DNA of 64,000 bases from Lutibacter sp. (GTDB lineage: Bacteria; Bacteroidota; Bacteroidia; Flavobacteriales; Flavobacteriaceae), in assembly GCF_013041805.1 (NCBI RefSeq), contig NZ_JABDRI010000055.1:1-64000 (forward strand), written 5' to 3'. A program made the translations under genes and the position numbers. Of the stretch, positions 33,865 to 41,981 are shown piece by piece. The notes beneath the pieces are model-generated. The model worked only from the letters and a program-made list of their open reading frames with translations, searched no databases and was not told the origin of the DNA. Numbering within the stretch: position 1 is the first letter of the stretch; each line of letters begins with the position of its first letter.

Positions 33865-36276
33865 TTATTGTCTATTCTTTACGTGTTTTTCTAACCATTG
33901 ATCTTGCTCCCAAAGTAAATGCAAAACAGATTCTTTAGCGCTATAGCCATGACTTTCTTTTGGCAGCATAACTAAACGAACAGGAGCACCAAGACCTTTT
34001 AAAGCATTGAAATAACGTTCACTTTGCAAAGGATAAGTTCCTGAATTATTATCAGCTTCACCATGAATAAGTAATAAAGGAGTTTTCATGGTATTCGCAT
34101 GCATAAATGGAGACATATTATAATAAATTTCAGGAGCTTCCCAATAATTTCTTTCTTCCGCTTGGAAACCAAATGGAGTTAACGTTCTATTATATGCACC
34201 ACTTCTTGCAATACCGGCAGCAAATAGATTTGAATGAGATAATAAGTTTGCAGTCATAAAAGCACCATAAGAATGGCCTCCAACGGCAACTTTATTTCTG
34301 TCAATATATCCTAAGGCATCCACGGCGTCAATTGCAGCTTTACCATTGGCAACTAATTGCTTTATAAATGAGTCGTTAGGCTCTTCATCACCTTCACCAA
34401 CAATAGGGAAGGAGGCGCTGTTTAAAACAACGTATCCTCTTGTCACCCAAAAAATAGGAGAATTATATCTTGGATAGGTAAAACTATTTGAGTTTGAAGT
34501 ACTTTGTCCTGCGCTACTTTTATCTTTATATTCTCTTGGATACGCCCAAACAATCATAGGGTATTTTTTTCCTTCTTCATAGTTGGTAGGCAAGTACAAG
34601 ACTCCAGATAAATCTAAACCATCTTCACGTTTGTATTTTATAACTTCTTTGTGAACATTTTGAATACTTTTAAAAGGATTTTCAAATTGAGTAAGAGCCG
34701 TTAGTTTATTTCCTTTTTTAATATTTCTAATATAATAGTTTGGGTATTCATTTTTGGATTCAATTCTAACTAGAATTTCACCTTTTTTCATATCAAAAAC
34801 AGAAGAGATGTTTTCAGCTTTATCAGTTAATTCTGATTGATATAATCGCTTGGTTTTTAGCGTTTTCAAATTCATTTGATCAATAAATGGAAATTGACCT
34901 TTTTTACTATAGCCATCACCAATTAGATAAACATTATTACCCGATATATTCATAGTATATTTACCAAATTCATTTCGTGTAGTTACGAAACTTCCAGGAT
35001 CATTATATCTATCTTGATAGTTTCTGTCAGAAATAACTACAGGTTTAACAGCGCTATTAGAAGGGTTAAAAAGATACGATTTTGTATTTCTATTATCTCT
35101 CCAAATATCTGTAGCTATTGCAGTTTTTTCATTACCCCATTCAATCCCATTAAAGCGATCAATAGTTTTAATTAATGATTTTTTTTCACCAGTAAATGGA
35201 GCATTTAATTCAAAAACTTCATCTCTATATTCAACGTTGTTGGCAGGATTCCCTTCATCTAAAGCTTCACACCAAAAGAGAGTAGCAGCTTTGTCAGCTC
35301 TCCAAGATAAATTTCTTTTTCCTTTTCTAACAGCCATAAATCCTTTAGGAAGATCCTCGATTAATGGTATATTTAAAATATTGTTTACTAATGTTCCTTG
35401 TGAACTATAAATATTTGTTTTAGAGGGGAATCTTCTATATGTAACCAAATAGGAAAATGGTTTTTCTATTGTTGTAACTAAAATATAGTTTCCATCTGGT
35501 GATAAGTTTAAACGACTATACATATCGCTTTCTTTCCATAAGGAAATATTACCATCCAATGTCACTTTATAAAGTTCCGATAATGTAAGTTGTTCAAAAT
35601 TATGTTCGTCACTTTTATTTTTTAACAAATCTTGATAAGTTCTGTTTTGTGCTTTTTTTCCTGCTTCACTTACTGAAATTGTTGGCCCGGTTGGTACTGC
35701 AGATTTTGTATCAATTAAAGGTTTACGTTCTTTTGAAATTACTTTTATAAGTAACGAGTTATTGTCTTTAAACCAAGTATAAGGGTTTCCTGTATTTGCG
35801 TTTAAATTGGCTTGAGTTATCTTTTTTGCTGATTTTGTTGTAATATCTAACACCCATAATTCAACACCAGTACTTACCGTATTTGTAAATGCCATTTTTT
35901 GTTGGTTTGGAGACCAAGAAAAATTAGCAAATCTTCCATTTTCTGGCATTCCTACAATATCTTCATTGTTTGAATCTCTGCCAACACGAATTTTTACCTT
36001 ATTATAATAATTTTGTCGGCTATTAATGTTGGTTACTGGATTAATTCGAAGACCTCCTAAACGCATTTCTGTTTCTGACAGAGCTTCTATAGAAGTAAAA
36101 TTACTTCGATATAAAAAGATTAAGTTTTCACCGTCATCATCCATTCTTATTGATGGTGCAAGAGGTGCTTCAGCAAGTTCGAGAATTTCTTGAGGAGGTT
36201 GTTGATACGTTAAGTTTTCCTGAGAATAAACTAAGGTTCCTAAAAGTAAACCAATAAATAAAAAAATATTTTTCAT
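33865..36276 (-). CDS. S9 family (prolyl oligopeptidase-type) exported peptidase
   Basis: 803 residues. The signal peptide (1-18, ending VYSQ) is followed by a beta-propeller-like region (about 30-530) and a C-terminal alpha/beta-hydrolase peptidase S9 domain. The nucleophile is in GGHSYGAFM, the Asp in IHGEADNNSG and the His in ESHGYSAKES. The overall arrangement resembles plant and bacterial glutamyl-endopeptidase-like S9 enzymes (S9D). It probably acts in the periplasm on peptides. It ends at the bidirectional terminator and is divergent from a KAS III gene. Confidence 0.93.
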   Translation of the reverse strand: MKNIFLFIGLLLGTLVYSQENLTYQQPPQEILELAEAPLAPSIRMDDDGENLIFLYRSNFTSIEALSETEMRLGGLRINPVTNINSRQNYYNKVKIRVGRDSNNEDIVGMPENGRFANFSWSPNQQKMAFTNTVSTGVELWVLDITTKSAKKITQANLNANTGNPYTWFKDNNSLLIKVISKERKPLIDTKSAVPTGPTISVSEAGKKAQNRTYQDLLKNKSDEHNFEQLTLSELYKVTLDGNISLWKESDMYSRLNLSPDGNYILVTTIEKPFSYLVTYRRFPSKTNIYSSQGTLVNNILNIPLIEDLPKGFMAVRKGKRNLSWRADKAATLFWCEALDEGNPANNVEYRDEVFELNAPFTGEKKSLIKTIDRFNGIEWGNEKTAIATDIWRDNRNTKSYLFNPSNSAVKPVVISDRNYQDRYNDPGSFVTTRNEFGKYTMNISGNNVYLIGDGYSKKGQFPFIDQMNLKTLKTKRLYQSELTDKAENISSVFDMKKGEILVRIESKNEYPNYYIRNIKKGNKLTALTQFENPFKSIQNVHKEVIKYKREDGLDLSGVLYLPTNYEEGKKYPMIVWAYPREYKDKSSAGQSTSNSNSFTYPRYNSPIFWVTRGYVVLNSASFPIVGEGDEEPNDSFIKQLVANGKAAIDAVDALGYIDRNKVAVGGHSYGAFMTANLLSHSNLFAAGIARSGAYNRTLTPFGFQAEERNYWEAPEIYYNMSPFMHANTMKTPLLLIHGEADNNSGTYPLQSERYFNALKGLGAPVRLVMLPKESHGYSAKESVLHLLWEQDQWLEKHVKNRQ

Positions 36277-36360
36277 GTTTGTTGAGTTAATTGTTTTAAA
36301 TAGTTTATAAATCTAGCAAAATAAAGAGATTTAGAATCCTAATAAAATGTTAAATGGAAG

Positions 36361-36383
36361 CAATTTATAATAGATATAAATTG
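36361..36383. promoter_or_regulatory. Inverted repeat in S9 peptidase / KAS III intergenic region
   Basis: CAATTTATA and TATAAATTG, perfect 9-bp arms around a 5-bp spacer (ATAGA). It lies between two divergent genes, 85 bp from the peptidase start and 146 bp from the KAS III start, with no T-run, so it is an operator candidate. Confidence 0.35.
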
Positions 36384-36471
36384 ATATACATTGTATTTAT
36401 TAAAATTTCACTAAATTTATTAATCTATTTAAACTTGAAATGTATTATGTGGCTCGCTGTAATTATTATAG

Positions 36472-36502
36472 TTGTAAATACATTCTAATTTTAGTATGTT
36501 TG
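36472..36502 (+). promoter_or_regulatory. Promoter of KAS III gene
   Basis: TTG (36472-36474), 20 bp spacer, TATGTTTG (36495-36502): a full match to the Bacteroidota TTG/TAnnTTTG promoter. Predicted transcription start is about 20 bp before the ATG at 36529. Confidence 0.65.
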
Positions 36503-36528
36503 AAACAAATAAATAAAAACAATAATAT

Positions 36529-37536
36529 ATGTATAATTCGAAGATAACTGGACTCGGTTATTATGTTCCTGATAATGTAGTCACAAATGACGATTTATCT
36601 AAAATGATGGATACAAATGATGAATGGATTCAAGAAAGAACAGGGATAAAAGAGAGAAGATGGATAAAAGAAGGAAGTGAAGATACATCAGCTGTGATGG
36701 GAGCTAAAGCATCTCGAATTGCTATTGAAAGAGCTGGATTGACAAAAGATGATATTGATTTTATAGTTTTTGCAACACTTAGTCCTGATTATTATTTCCC
36801 AGGAGGAGGAGTTCAATTGCAAGAAATGTTAGACTTAAGAACTGTTGGTGCATTAGATGTTAGAAATCAATGTTCTGGGTTTGTTTATGCAATGTCAGTT
36901 GCTGATCAGTTTATTAAGACCGGTATGTACAAAAATGTATTGGTAGTTGGAGCAGAGTTTCATTCAGGTGGTTTAGATAAAACAACTAGAGGTAGAGGTG
37001 TTTCGGTAATTTTTGGAGATGGAGCGGGTGCAGCAATATTGTCTAGAACTGAAGACAATACGAAAGGAATTTTATCCTCTCATTTACATTCTGAAGGTAA
37101 ACATGCTGAGGAATTAACCGTTATTGCTCCAAGCATTAGACATTGGGTACCTGCATTGATTGCCGCAAATGATGATAATGATGAATCTTATTTTCCTTAT
37201 ATGAATGGTACGTTTGTATTTAAACATGCGGTAGTTCGTTTTTCAGAAGCAATTATAGAAGGGTTGAAAACTAATAATTTAGAGGCTTCAGATATAGATA
37301 TGTTAATTCCGCATCAAGCAAATTTGCGTATTTCTCAATTTGTTCAGAAAAAGTTTAAACTTAGTGATGATCAGATTTATAATAATATTATGAAGTACGG
37401 TAATACAACTGCGGCTTCTATTGTTATTGCCTTAACCGAGGCTTGGGAGAAAGGTAAAATTAAAGATAACGACCTTGTTGTGTTGGCTGCTTTTGGTAGT
37501 GGATTTACTTGGGGAAGTGTAATTATTCGTTGGTAA
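36529..37536 (+). CDS. 3-oxoacyl-ACP synthase III family protein
   Basis: 335 residues, FabH-like length. It condenses an acyl-CoA with malonyl-ACP. The catalytic triad is visible: Cys115 in VRNQCSGFVYA, His in LIPHQANLRIS and Asn in KYGNTTAAS. FGDGAGAAIL and the final AAFGSGFTWGS are typical. The N-terminal TNDEWIQERTGIKERRW is also FabH-like. It stands alone rather than in a fab or plsX cluster, so it may be a second, specialised KAS III (branched, hydroxylated or secondary lipid). It has its own promoter and a strong terminator. Confidence 0.9.
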   Translation: MYNSKITGLGYYVPDNVVTNDDLSKMMDTNDEWIQERTGIKERRWIKEGSEDTSAVMGAKASRIAIERAGLTKDDIDFIVFATLSPDYYFPGGGVQLQEMLDLRTVGALDVRNQCSGFVYAMSVADQFIKTGMYKNVLVVGAEFHSGGLDKTTRGRGVSVIFGDGAGAAILSRTEDNTKGILSSHLHSEGKHAEELTVIAPSIRHWVPALIAANDDNDESYFPYMNGTFVFKHAVVRFSEAIIEGLKTNNLEASDIDMLIPHQANLRISQFVQKKFKLSDDQIYNNIMKYGNTTAASIVIALTEAWEKGKIKDNDLVVLAAFGSGFTWGSVIIRW

Positions 37537-37556
37537 ACAATTTAAATTAAGTATAT

Positions 37557-37594
37557 AAAAAAGGGATTTACTTTTTAAAGTAAATCCCTTTTTT
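37557..37594. terminator. Bidirectional terminator
   Basis: Perfect inverted repeat with 18-bp arms (six A, GGGATTTACTTT) and a two-base loop, ending in T-runs on both strands. It separates the convergent KAS III and zinc-ribbon-like genes. Confidence 0.9.
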
Positions 37595-37621
37595 ATAATA
37601 AGTGTTGAATAGACTAACAAA

Positions 37622-38395
37622 TTAGCTTAACAACTTGTCTATTTTTTCTTTTTCTTCTTCTGCTAAAGCTCCATCTACTAAAATTCTACCACTGTGTTCA
37701 TCAGTAATAATTTTTTTACGGCTTGCTATTTCTACTTGTCTTTGAGGTGGAATTGTAAAGAAAGAACCACCAGACGCTCCTCTATCAATAGAAACAACAG
37801 CCAATCCATTTTTTACAGTAGATCTAATTCTATTGTAAGCTTTTAATAAATGATCATCTATTAATCCGCTATATTCTTTTGATTTTTTAAGCAATAAGGC
37901 CTCTTCTTTAATTGTATCACCCATAATATCTTTTAGTTCATCTGATTTATGTTTTAATAAATCAGCTTGCTTTGCGATATTTTCTTTAGTGGCAGCAATT
38001 ACTTCATTTTTTTGTTCAATTTTAGCCTTGTATTCTTTGATTCTTTTTTCAGCTAATTCAATTTCAAGCTCTTGATATTCAGTTTCTTTGCTTATTGAAT
38101 TAAACTCTCTATTGTTACGAACATTCTTTTGTTGTTCAGCGTATTTTTTAACTAAAGATTTAGCTTCTTCAATAACTAATTTTTTAGCAGAAATTTCACC
38201 TTTCAAGTTTACAACATCTTCATCTAAATTTGAAAGTCTTTTGTTTAAACCAACAATTTCATCTTCTAAATCTTCAATTTCTAAAGGTAGTTCGCCTCTT
38301 ACATTTTTAATTTCATCAGCTCTTGAGTCAATTAATTGTAAGTCGTAAAGAGCTCTTAATTTTTCTTCAACAGTAACTTCTTTGCTTTTAGCCAT
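37622..38395 (-). CDS. CdsZ/DUF164-type coiled-coil protein with degenerate zinc ribbon
   Basis: 257 residues from the ATG at 38395, chosen because it lies 1 bp after the upstream gene's stop (TAA-T-ATG) and gives MAKSKEVTVEEKL. A longer frame to 38446 would overlap the upstream gene. A long antiparallel coiled coil (about 15-185) precedes a C-terminal C4-type zinc-ribbon-like end. In most relatives that end reads C-G-G-C-F ... C-E-Y-C-G-R; here it is ASGGSFFTIPPQ and DEHSGRI, so all four Cys are replaced. Function is unclear; relatives are linked to nucleic-acid or envelope roles. It is co-transcribed with the Nif3-family gene. Confidence 0.88.
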   Translation of the reverse strand: MAKSKEVTVEEKLRALYDLQLIDSRADEIKNVRGELPLEIEDLEDEIVGLNKRLSNLDEDVVNLKGEISAKKLVIEEAKSLVKKYAEQQKNVRNNREFNSISKETEYQELEIELAEKRIKEYKAKIEQKNEVIAATKENIAKQADLLKHKSDELKDIMGDTIKEEALLLKKSKEYSGLIDDHLLKAYNRIRSTVKNGLAVVSIDRGASGGSFFTIPPQRQVEIASRKKIITDEHSGRILVDGALAEEEKEKIDKLLS

Positions 38396-38396
38396 A

Positions 38397-39491
38397 TTAT
38401 AAGTAATAAATTGGATTTGTGTTTTTATTTGATAAAATGATTGCAAAATTAGGAAATTTTTTCGTAAGTATATCTACTAAAAGATTTTTTGTGAATTGTT
38501 CACTTTCATAATGTCCAATATCCGCAATAATCAATTTGTTTTCAGCTTTGTAAAATTCGTGATATTTAATGTCGGAAGTAACATAAATATCTGCTCCAGA
38601 ATTTATAGCATTTTGAATTGCAAAACTTCCTGAACCTCCTAGAACAGCTACTTTTTTAATAGGTTTGTTTATAAACTTTGAATGTCTAATCCCATTAGAA
38701 TTCATAGTTCTTTTTAAGAAATTCAAAAAATCTAATTCACTCATTTCCTTCTCCAATTCACCTACCATTCCTAGACCAATTTCTTGGTGTAAATTATCTA
38801 AAGGAACAATGTCATAGGCAACTTCTTCATAAGGATGTGAGTTGAAAAGTGCAGAAAGTATACTTTTTTCTCTATGTTTTTCAAAAATTACACTAATTAA
38901 AGTTTCATTTTCGGTGTGTAAGACTCCTTTTTCTCCAATTGCTGGGTTTGAATTATCATTTCCTTTGTAAGTGCCAAATCCTTCAGTGTTAAAGCTACAA
39001 TTATCATAATTGCCTATGTTTCCAGCTCGGGCATTAAAAAGTGCGAATCGAACTTCTTCAGCATTCTTATTAGGAACTTAGGTGGTTAATTTTTTAATGG
39101 TGTTTTTTTGTGGAATAAGTAATTTTTTATTTTGCAAACCTAATACCTCACAAATTTTAGCATTGACTCCTTGAAAAGAATTATCTAAGGCAGTATGCAT
39201 TGCATAAATTGCAATATCATTCTTAACGGCTTTCAGTACAACGCGTTCCACATAATTGTTGCCATTCAATTTTTTTAAGCCCGAAAATATAATTGGGTGA
39301 AAACTAACAATTAAGTTGCATTTTTTTTCAATTGCTTCATCAACAACGTTTTCTAGTGTGTCTAGTGTAATTAAAACTCCAGTTACTTGTGTGTTATAAT
39401 CTCCAACAAGTAAGCCTACATTATCAAAACTTTCGGCATAACTTAAAGGAGCAATTTCTTCAATACAGCTAGTAAAATCTTTAATTTTCAT
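38397..39491 (-). pseudogene. Nif3-like dinuclear metal centre protein, interrupted by in-frame TAA
   Basis: Read through, the frame from the ATG at 39491 encodes 364 residues of a complete Nif3/GTP cyclohydrolase I type 2-like protein. An in-frame TAA at 39078-39080 (codon 138) splits it. The N-terminal part carries SFHPIIF (His65) and AMHTALDN (His99, Asp103). The part after the stop continues without any shift: VPNKNAEEVRFALFNARAG, then HPYEEVAYDIVP and IADIGHYESEQ (the last His and Glu metal ligands). The metal ligands are therefore divided between the halves. A single TAT/TAC (Tyr) to TAA change explains it. Options are nonsense mutation, readthrough or read error. Nif3 proteins form toroidal hexamers. 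Confidence 0.85.
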
Positions 39492-39589
39492 AGTTAAAAC
39501 TTAATTATATGAACAAAGATAAATTTTACAAAAGAAAGTTAGCCTATTTACTCATCATTTTTTAATTTGTTTTGTACTTTCGCTTATAG

Positions 39590-40627
39590 GTGTATTTATT
39601 AAGAAAAATAGCATATCCATTTTCATTACTGTATGGTTTAGTTACAAGTTTTCGTAACTATTTATTTCATGTAGGAATTTTAACGTCTACGCAATTTAAA
39701 ACGCCAACAATTGTTGTTGGAAATTTAAGTGTAGGAGGAACTGGTAAGACACCTCAAATAGAGTATTTAATTAGATTGTTACAAAACGACTTTAGAGTAG
39801 CAGTTTTAAGTAGGGGGTATAAACGTAAAACGAAAGGGTTTATAATTGCTGAAAACAATATCACTTCAGAAGATATTGGAGATGAACCTTTTCAATATTA
39901 TAAGAAATATCCAAATATAATTGTTTGTGTTGACGCCGATAGAACAAATGGAATTCAGCAGTTAGAGGCTTTAGAAAATCCGCCACAAGTAATTTTGCTT
40001 GATGATGCTTTTCAACATAGAAAAGTGAAAGCAGGACTGAATATTTTATTAACCTCGTATAATGATTTATACGTTAATGATAGTATGCTACCAACTGGTA
40101 ATTTACGTGAGTACAAATCGGGTGCTAGAAGAGCTCAGATTATTGTTGTAACTAAATGTCCCTCAAATATTTCAATAAAAGAACAGCAGTTCGTAATTGA
40201 AAAGTTACAACCAACATCCAATCAAGAAGTTTTTTTTACAACCATTGAATATGATACTAAATTAAAAGGTGATTCCTTCATTAATTTAGATGATTATAAG
40301 AATGAAGAAATTTTACTTGTAACTGGTATTGCTAATCCAACTCCGCTACAAAAATATTTAACAACTGAAAAAGTTAAATTTCAACATTTAAAATATCCAG
40401 ATCATCATCATTTTAGTTCTACAGATATTAAAAAAATTAAACAAGAATTTGAAAAGATTAAGTCAAATAAGAAAATTGTTTTGACAACAGAGAAAGATTA
40501 TGTTCGTATCTTTGCAAAATTGCAAAATTTGCGATTTATATCAATACAAACAAAATTTGTAGCAAATAATACAAGTTTTGATAAAATAATAAAGAATTAT
40601 GTGGAACAGAGTTCAAGAGACCGTTAA
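39590..40627 (+). CDS. lpxK: Tetraacyldisaccharide 4'-kinase
   Basis: 345 residues starting at a GTG (39590); the next residues YLLRKIAYPFSLLYG match LpxK N-termini. It phosphorylates the 4' position of the lipid A disaccharide precursor at the inner membrane. An N-terminal membrane-associated helix precedes the Walker A GNLSVGGTGKTP (residues 44-55). SRGYKR and DDAFQHRKV are also characteristic. A -7-like TACTTTCG (39575-39582) lies just 7 bp before the GTG, suggesting a very short leader. The 3' end overlaps the next gene by 29 bp. Confidence 0.95.
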   Translation: MYLLRKIAYPFSLLYGLVTSFRNYLFHVGILTSTQFKTPTIVVGNLSVGGTGKTPQIEYLIRLLQNDFRVAVLSRGYKRKTKGFIIAENNITSEDIGDEPFQYYKKYPNIIVCVDADRTNGIQQLEALENPPQVILLDDAFQHRKVKAGLNILLTSYNDLYVNDSMLPTGNLREYKSGARRAQIIVVTKCPSNISIKEQQFVIEKLQPTSNQEVFFTTIEYDTKLKGDSFINLDDYKNEEILLVTGIANPTPLQKYLTTEKVKFQHLKYPDHHHFSSTDIKKIKQEFEKIKSNKKIVLTTEKDYVRIFAKLQNLRFISIQTKFVANNTSFDKIIKNYVEQSSRDR

Positions 40628-41408
40628 ATTTCTTCAAGATAAAGGAATTACGAAACCAGCTTATGGAATTATTTTAGGAACAGGTTTGGGAAATCTAGTT
40701 GAAAAAATTGAAATTGAGATTAAAATTCCTTATGCTGAAATACCAAATTTCCCAATTTCGACAGTAGCTGGCCATTCTGGCGAATTAATTTTTGGTACTA
40801 TTGGTACTAAAAAGGTGATTGCTATGCGAGGACGTTTTCATTATTACGAAGGATGGACCATGGAAGAAACCGTTTTTCCAGTTCGTGTAATGAAATATTT
40901 GGGTGTTGAAAATTTGATTGTTTCAAATGCCTCAGGAGGTGTAAATCCTGCGTTTAAAGTTGGAGATATTATGTTAATTACAGATCATATTAACTTTATA
41001 CCTGATCATCCATTACGCGGTAAAAATGAAGATCGTTTTGGACCAAGATTTGTAGATATGCACGAGCCTTATAGCCATAAAATGATTGCTAAAATGGAAC
41101 AGATTGCTGATAAAATGAATGTTCCTATTCAAAAAGGGATTTACCTTGCATTACAAGGGCCAACTTTTGAAACTCCGGCAGAATATAGAATGGTTAAATT
41201 AGTAGGAGCAGATGCTGTTGGAATGTCTACAGTTCCTGAAGTAATTGTTGCGAAGCATATGGGAATTACTTGTTTTGGGATTTCAGTAATTACGGATTTA
41301 GGCGTTGAAGGAATTGTTGAAGAAGTTTCTCACGAGGAAGTTCAAGAAGTTGCTAAAAAATCGGAAAAAATTGTAGGTAAATTAGTTGAAGAATTTGTAA
41401 AGTCTTAA
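40599..41408 (+). CDS. punA: Purine-nucleoside phosphorylase (PNP-I)
   Basis: 269 residues, the size of trimeric PNPs. It cleaves guanosine/inosine-type nucleosides with phosphate. Motifs: ILGTGLGNL (phosphate loop), VAGHSGELIFG, MRGRFHYYEGW, NASGGVNPAF, the purine-binding GPTFETPAEYRM, and GMSTVPEVIVA. It starts inside lpxK (29 bp overlap) at an ATG giving MWNRVQETVKFL. The overlap suggests coupled translation although the two pathways are unrelated. Confidence 0.94.
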   Translation: MWNRVQETVKFLQDKGITKPAYGIILGTGLGNLVEKIEIEIKIPYAEIPNFPISTVAGHSGELIFGTIGTKKVIAMRGRFHYYEGWTMEETVFPVRVMKYLGVENLIVSNASGGVNPAFKVGDIMLITDHINFIPDHPLRGKNEDRFGPRFVDMHEPYSHKMIAKMEQIADKMNVPIQKGIYLALQGPTFETPAEYRMVKLVGADAVGMSTVPEVIVAKHMGITCFGISVITDLGVEGIVEEVSHEEVQEVAKKSEKIVGKLVEEFVKS

Positions 41409-41449
41409 AATTGGCATTATTTTGGTAATATGATTCTTAAATCTATAAT

Positions 41450-41914
41450 ATGAAAAAATTAACATTGATTGCCTTATTCTTATTTTATTTAGGTGTTAAT
41501 GCTCAGGATAGTATAAATTTATCTCTTGAGACGTTAAAATGGGAACAAGATTTTAATCATGCGAAATCAATATCGAAATTAGAGGAGAAACCAATCTTGA
41601 TTTTTTTCACTGGCTCTGATTGGTGTGGACCTTGTAAAAAGTTAGTCTCCGATTTTTTTGAATCTGAAAGGTTTAAGAAAATTTCTAAAAAAGATTTTAT
41701 TTTATATAAAGCAAATTTTCCTAGAAATAAAGATCTAGTTACAGATTTGCAAGTAGCTGAAAATACTAGGTTAAAGAAAAAATATGAGGTTACTTCATAT
41801 CCAACTGTAATTATTGTAAATGCTAATGGAAAAGTTTTAGCAAAGAGAAAAGGATATAATTTAATGAGAGATACTAGTTATTATTTTGATTTAATAGACT
41901 CTGTTTTAAAGTAA
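41450..41914 (+). CDS. Exported thioredoxin-fold protein
   Basis: 154 residues. The signal peptide (1-19, ending NAQ) is followed by a thioredoxin domain with the active site SDWCGPCKKL (Cys59, Cys62) and the cis-Pro segment SYPTVIIVN. Such periplasmic proteins in Bacteroidota reduce or isomerise disulfides, or supply reductant to cytochrome maturation. Partner genes are not adjacent. It ends at a bidirectional terminator. Confidence 0.92.
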   Translation: MKKLTLIALFLFYLGVNAQDSINLSLETLKWEQDFNHAKSISKLEEKPILIFFTGSDWCGPCKKLVSDFFESERFKKISKKDFILYKANFPRNKDLVTDLQVAENTRLKKKYEVTSYPTVIIVNANGKVLAKRKGYNLMRDTSYYFDLIDSVLK

Positions 41915-41930
41915 TGTTACCATTATTATA

Positions 41931-41958
41931 AAAAAAACCGCTGTAAAGCGGTTTTTTT
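41931..41958. terminator. Bidirectional terminator
   Basis: A-run, ACCGCT, loop GTAA, AGCGGT, T-run. It separates the convergent thioredoxin-like and OmpA-family genes and would work on both strands. Confidence 0.9.
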
Positions 41959-41981
41959 ATTTAATAAATAGAATATATTAA

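Noticed and set aside
38396-38446. Longer start of the DUF164-type gene at 38446
   Set aside because: It would overlap the Nif3-family gene by 50 bp; the ATG at 38395, 1 bp after that gene's stop, is the better start.
39078-39080. The in-frame TAA as evidence of genetic code change
   Set aside because: All other genes end normally at TAA, so reassignment is excluded; mutation, readthrough or read error remain.
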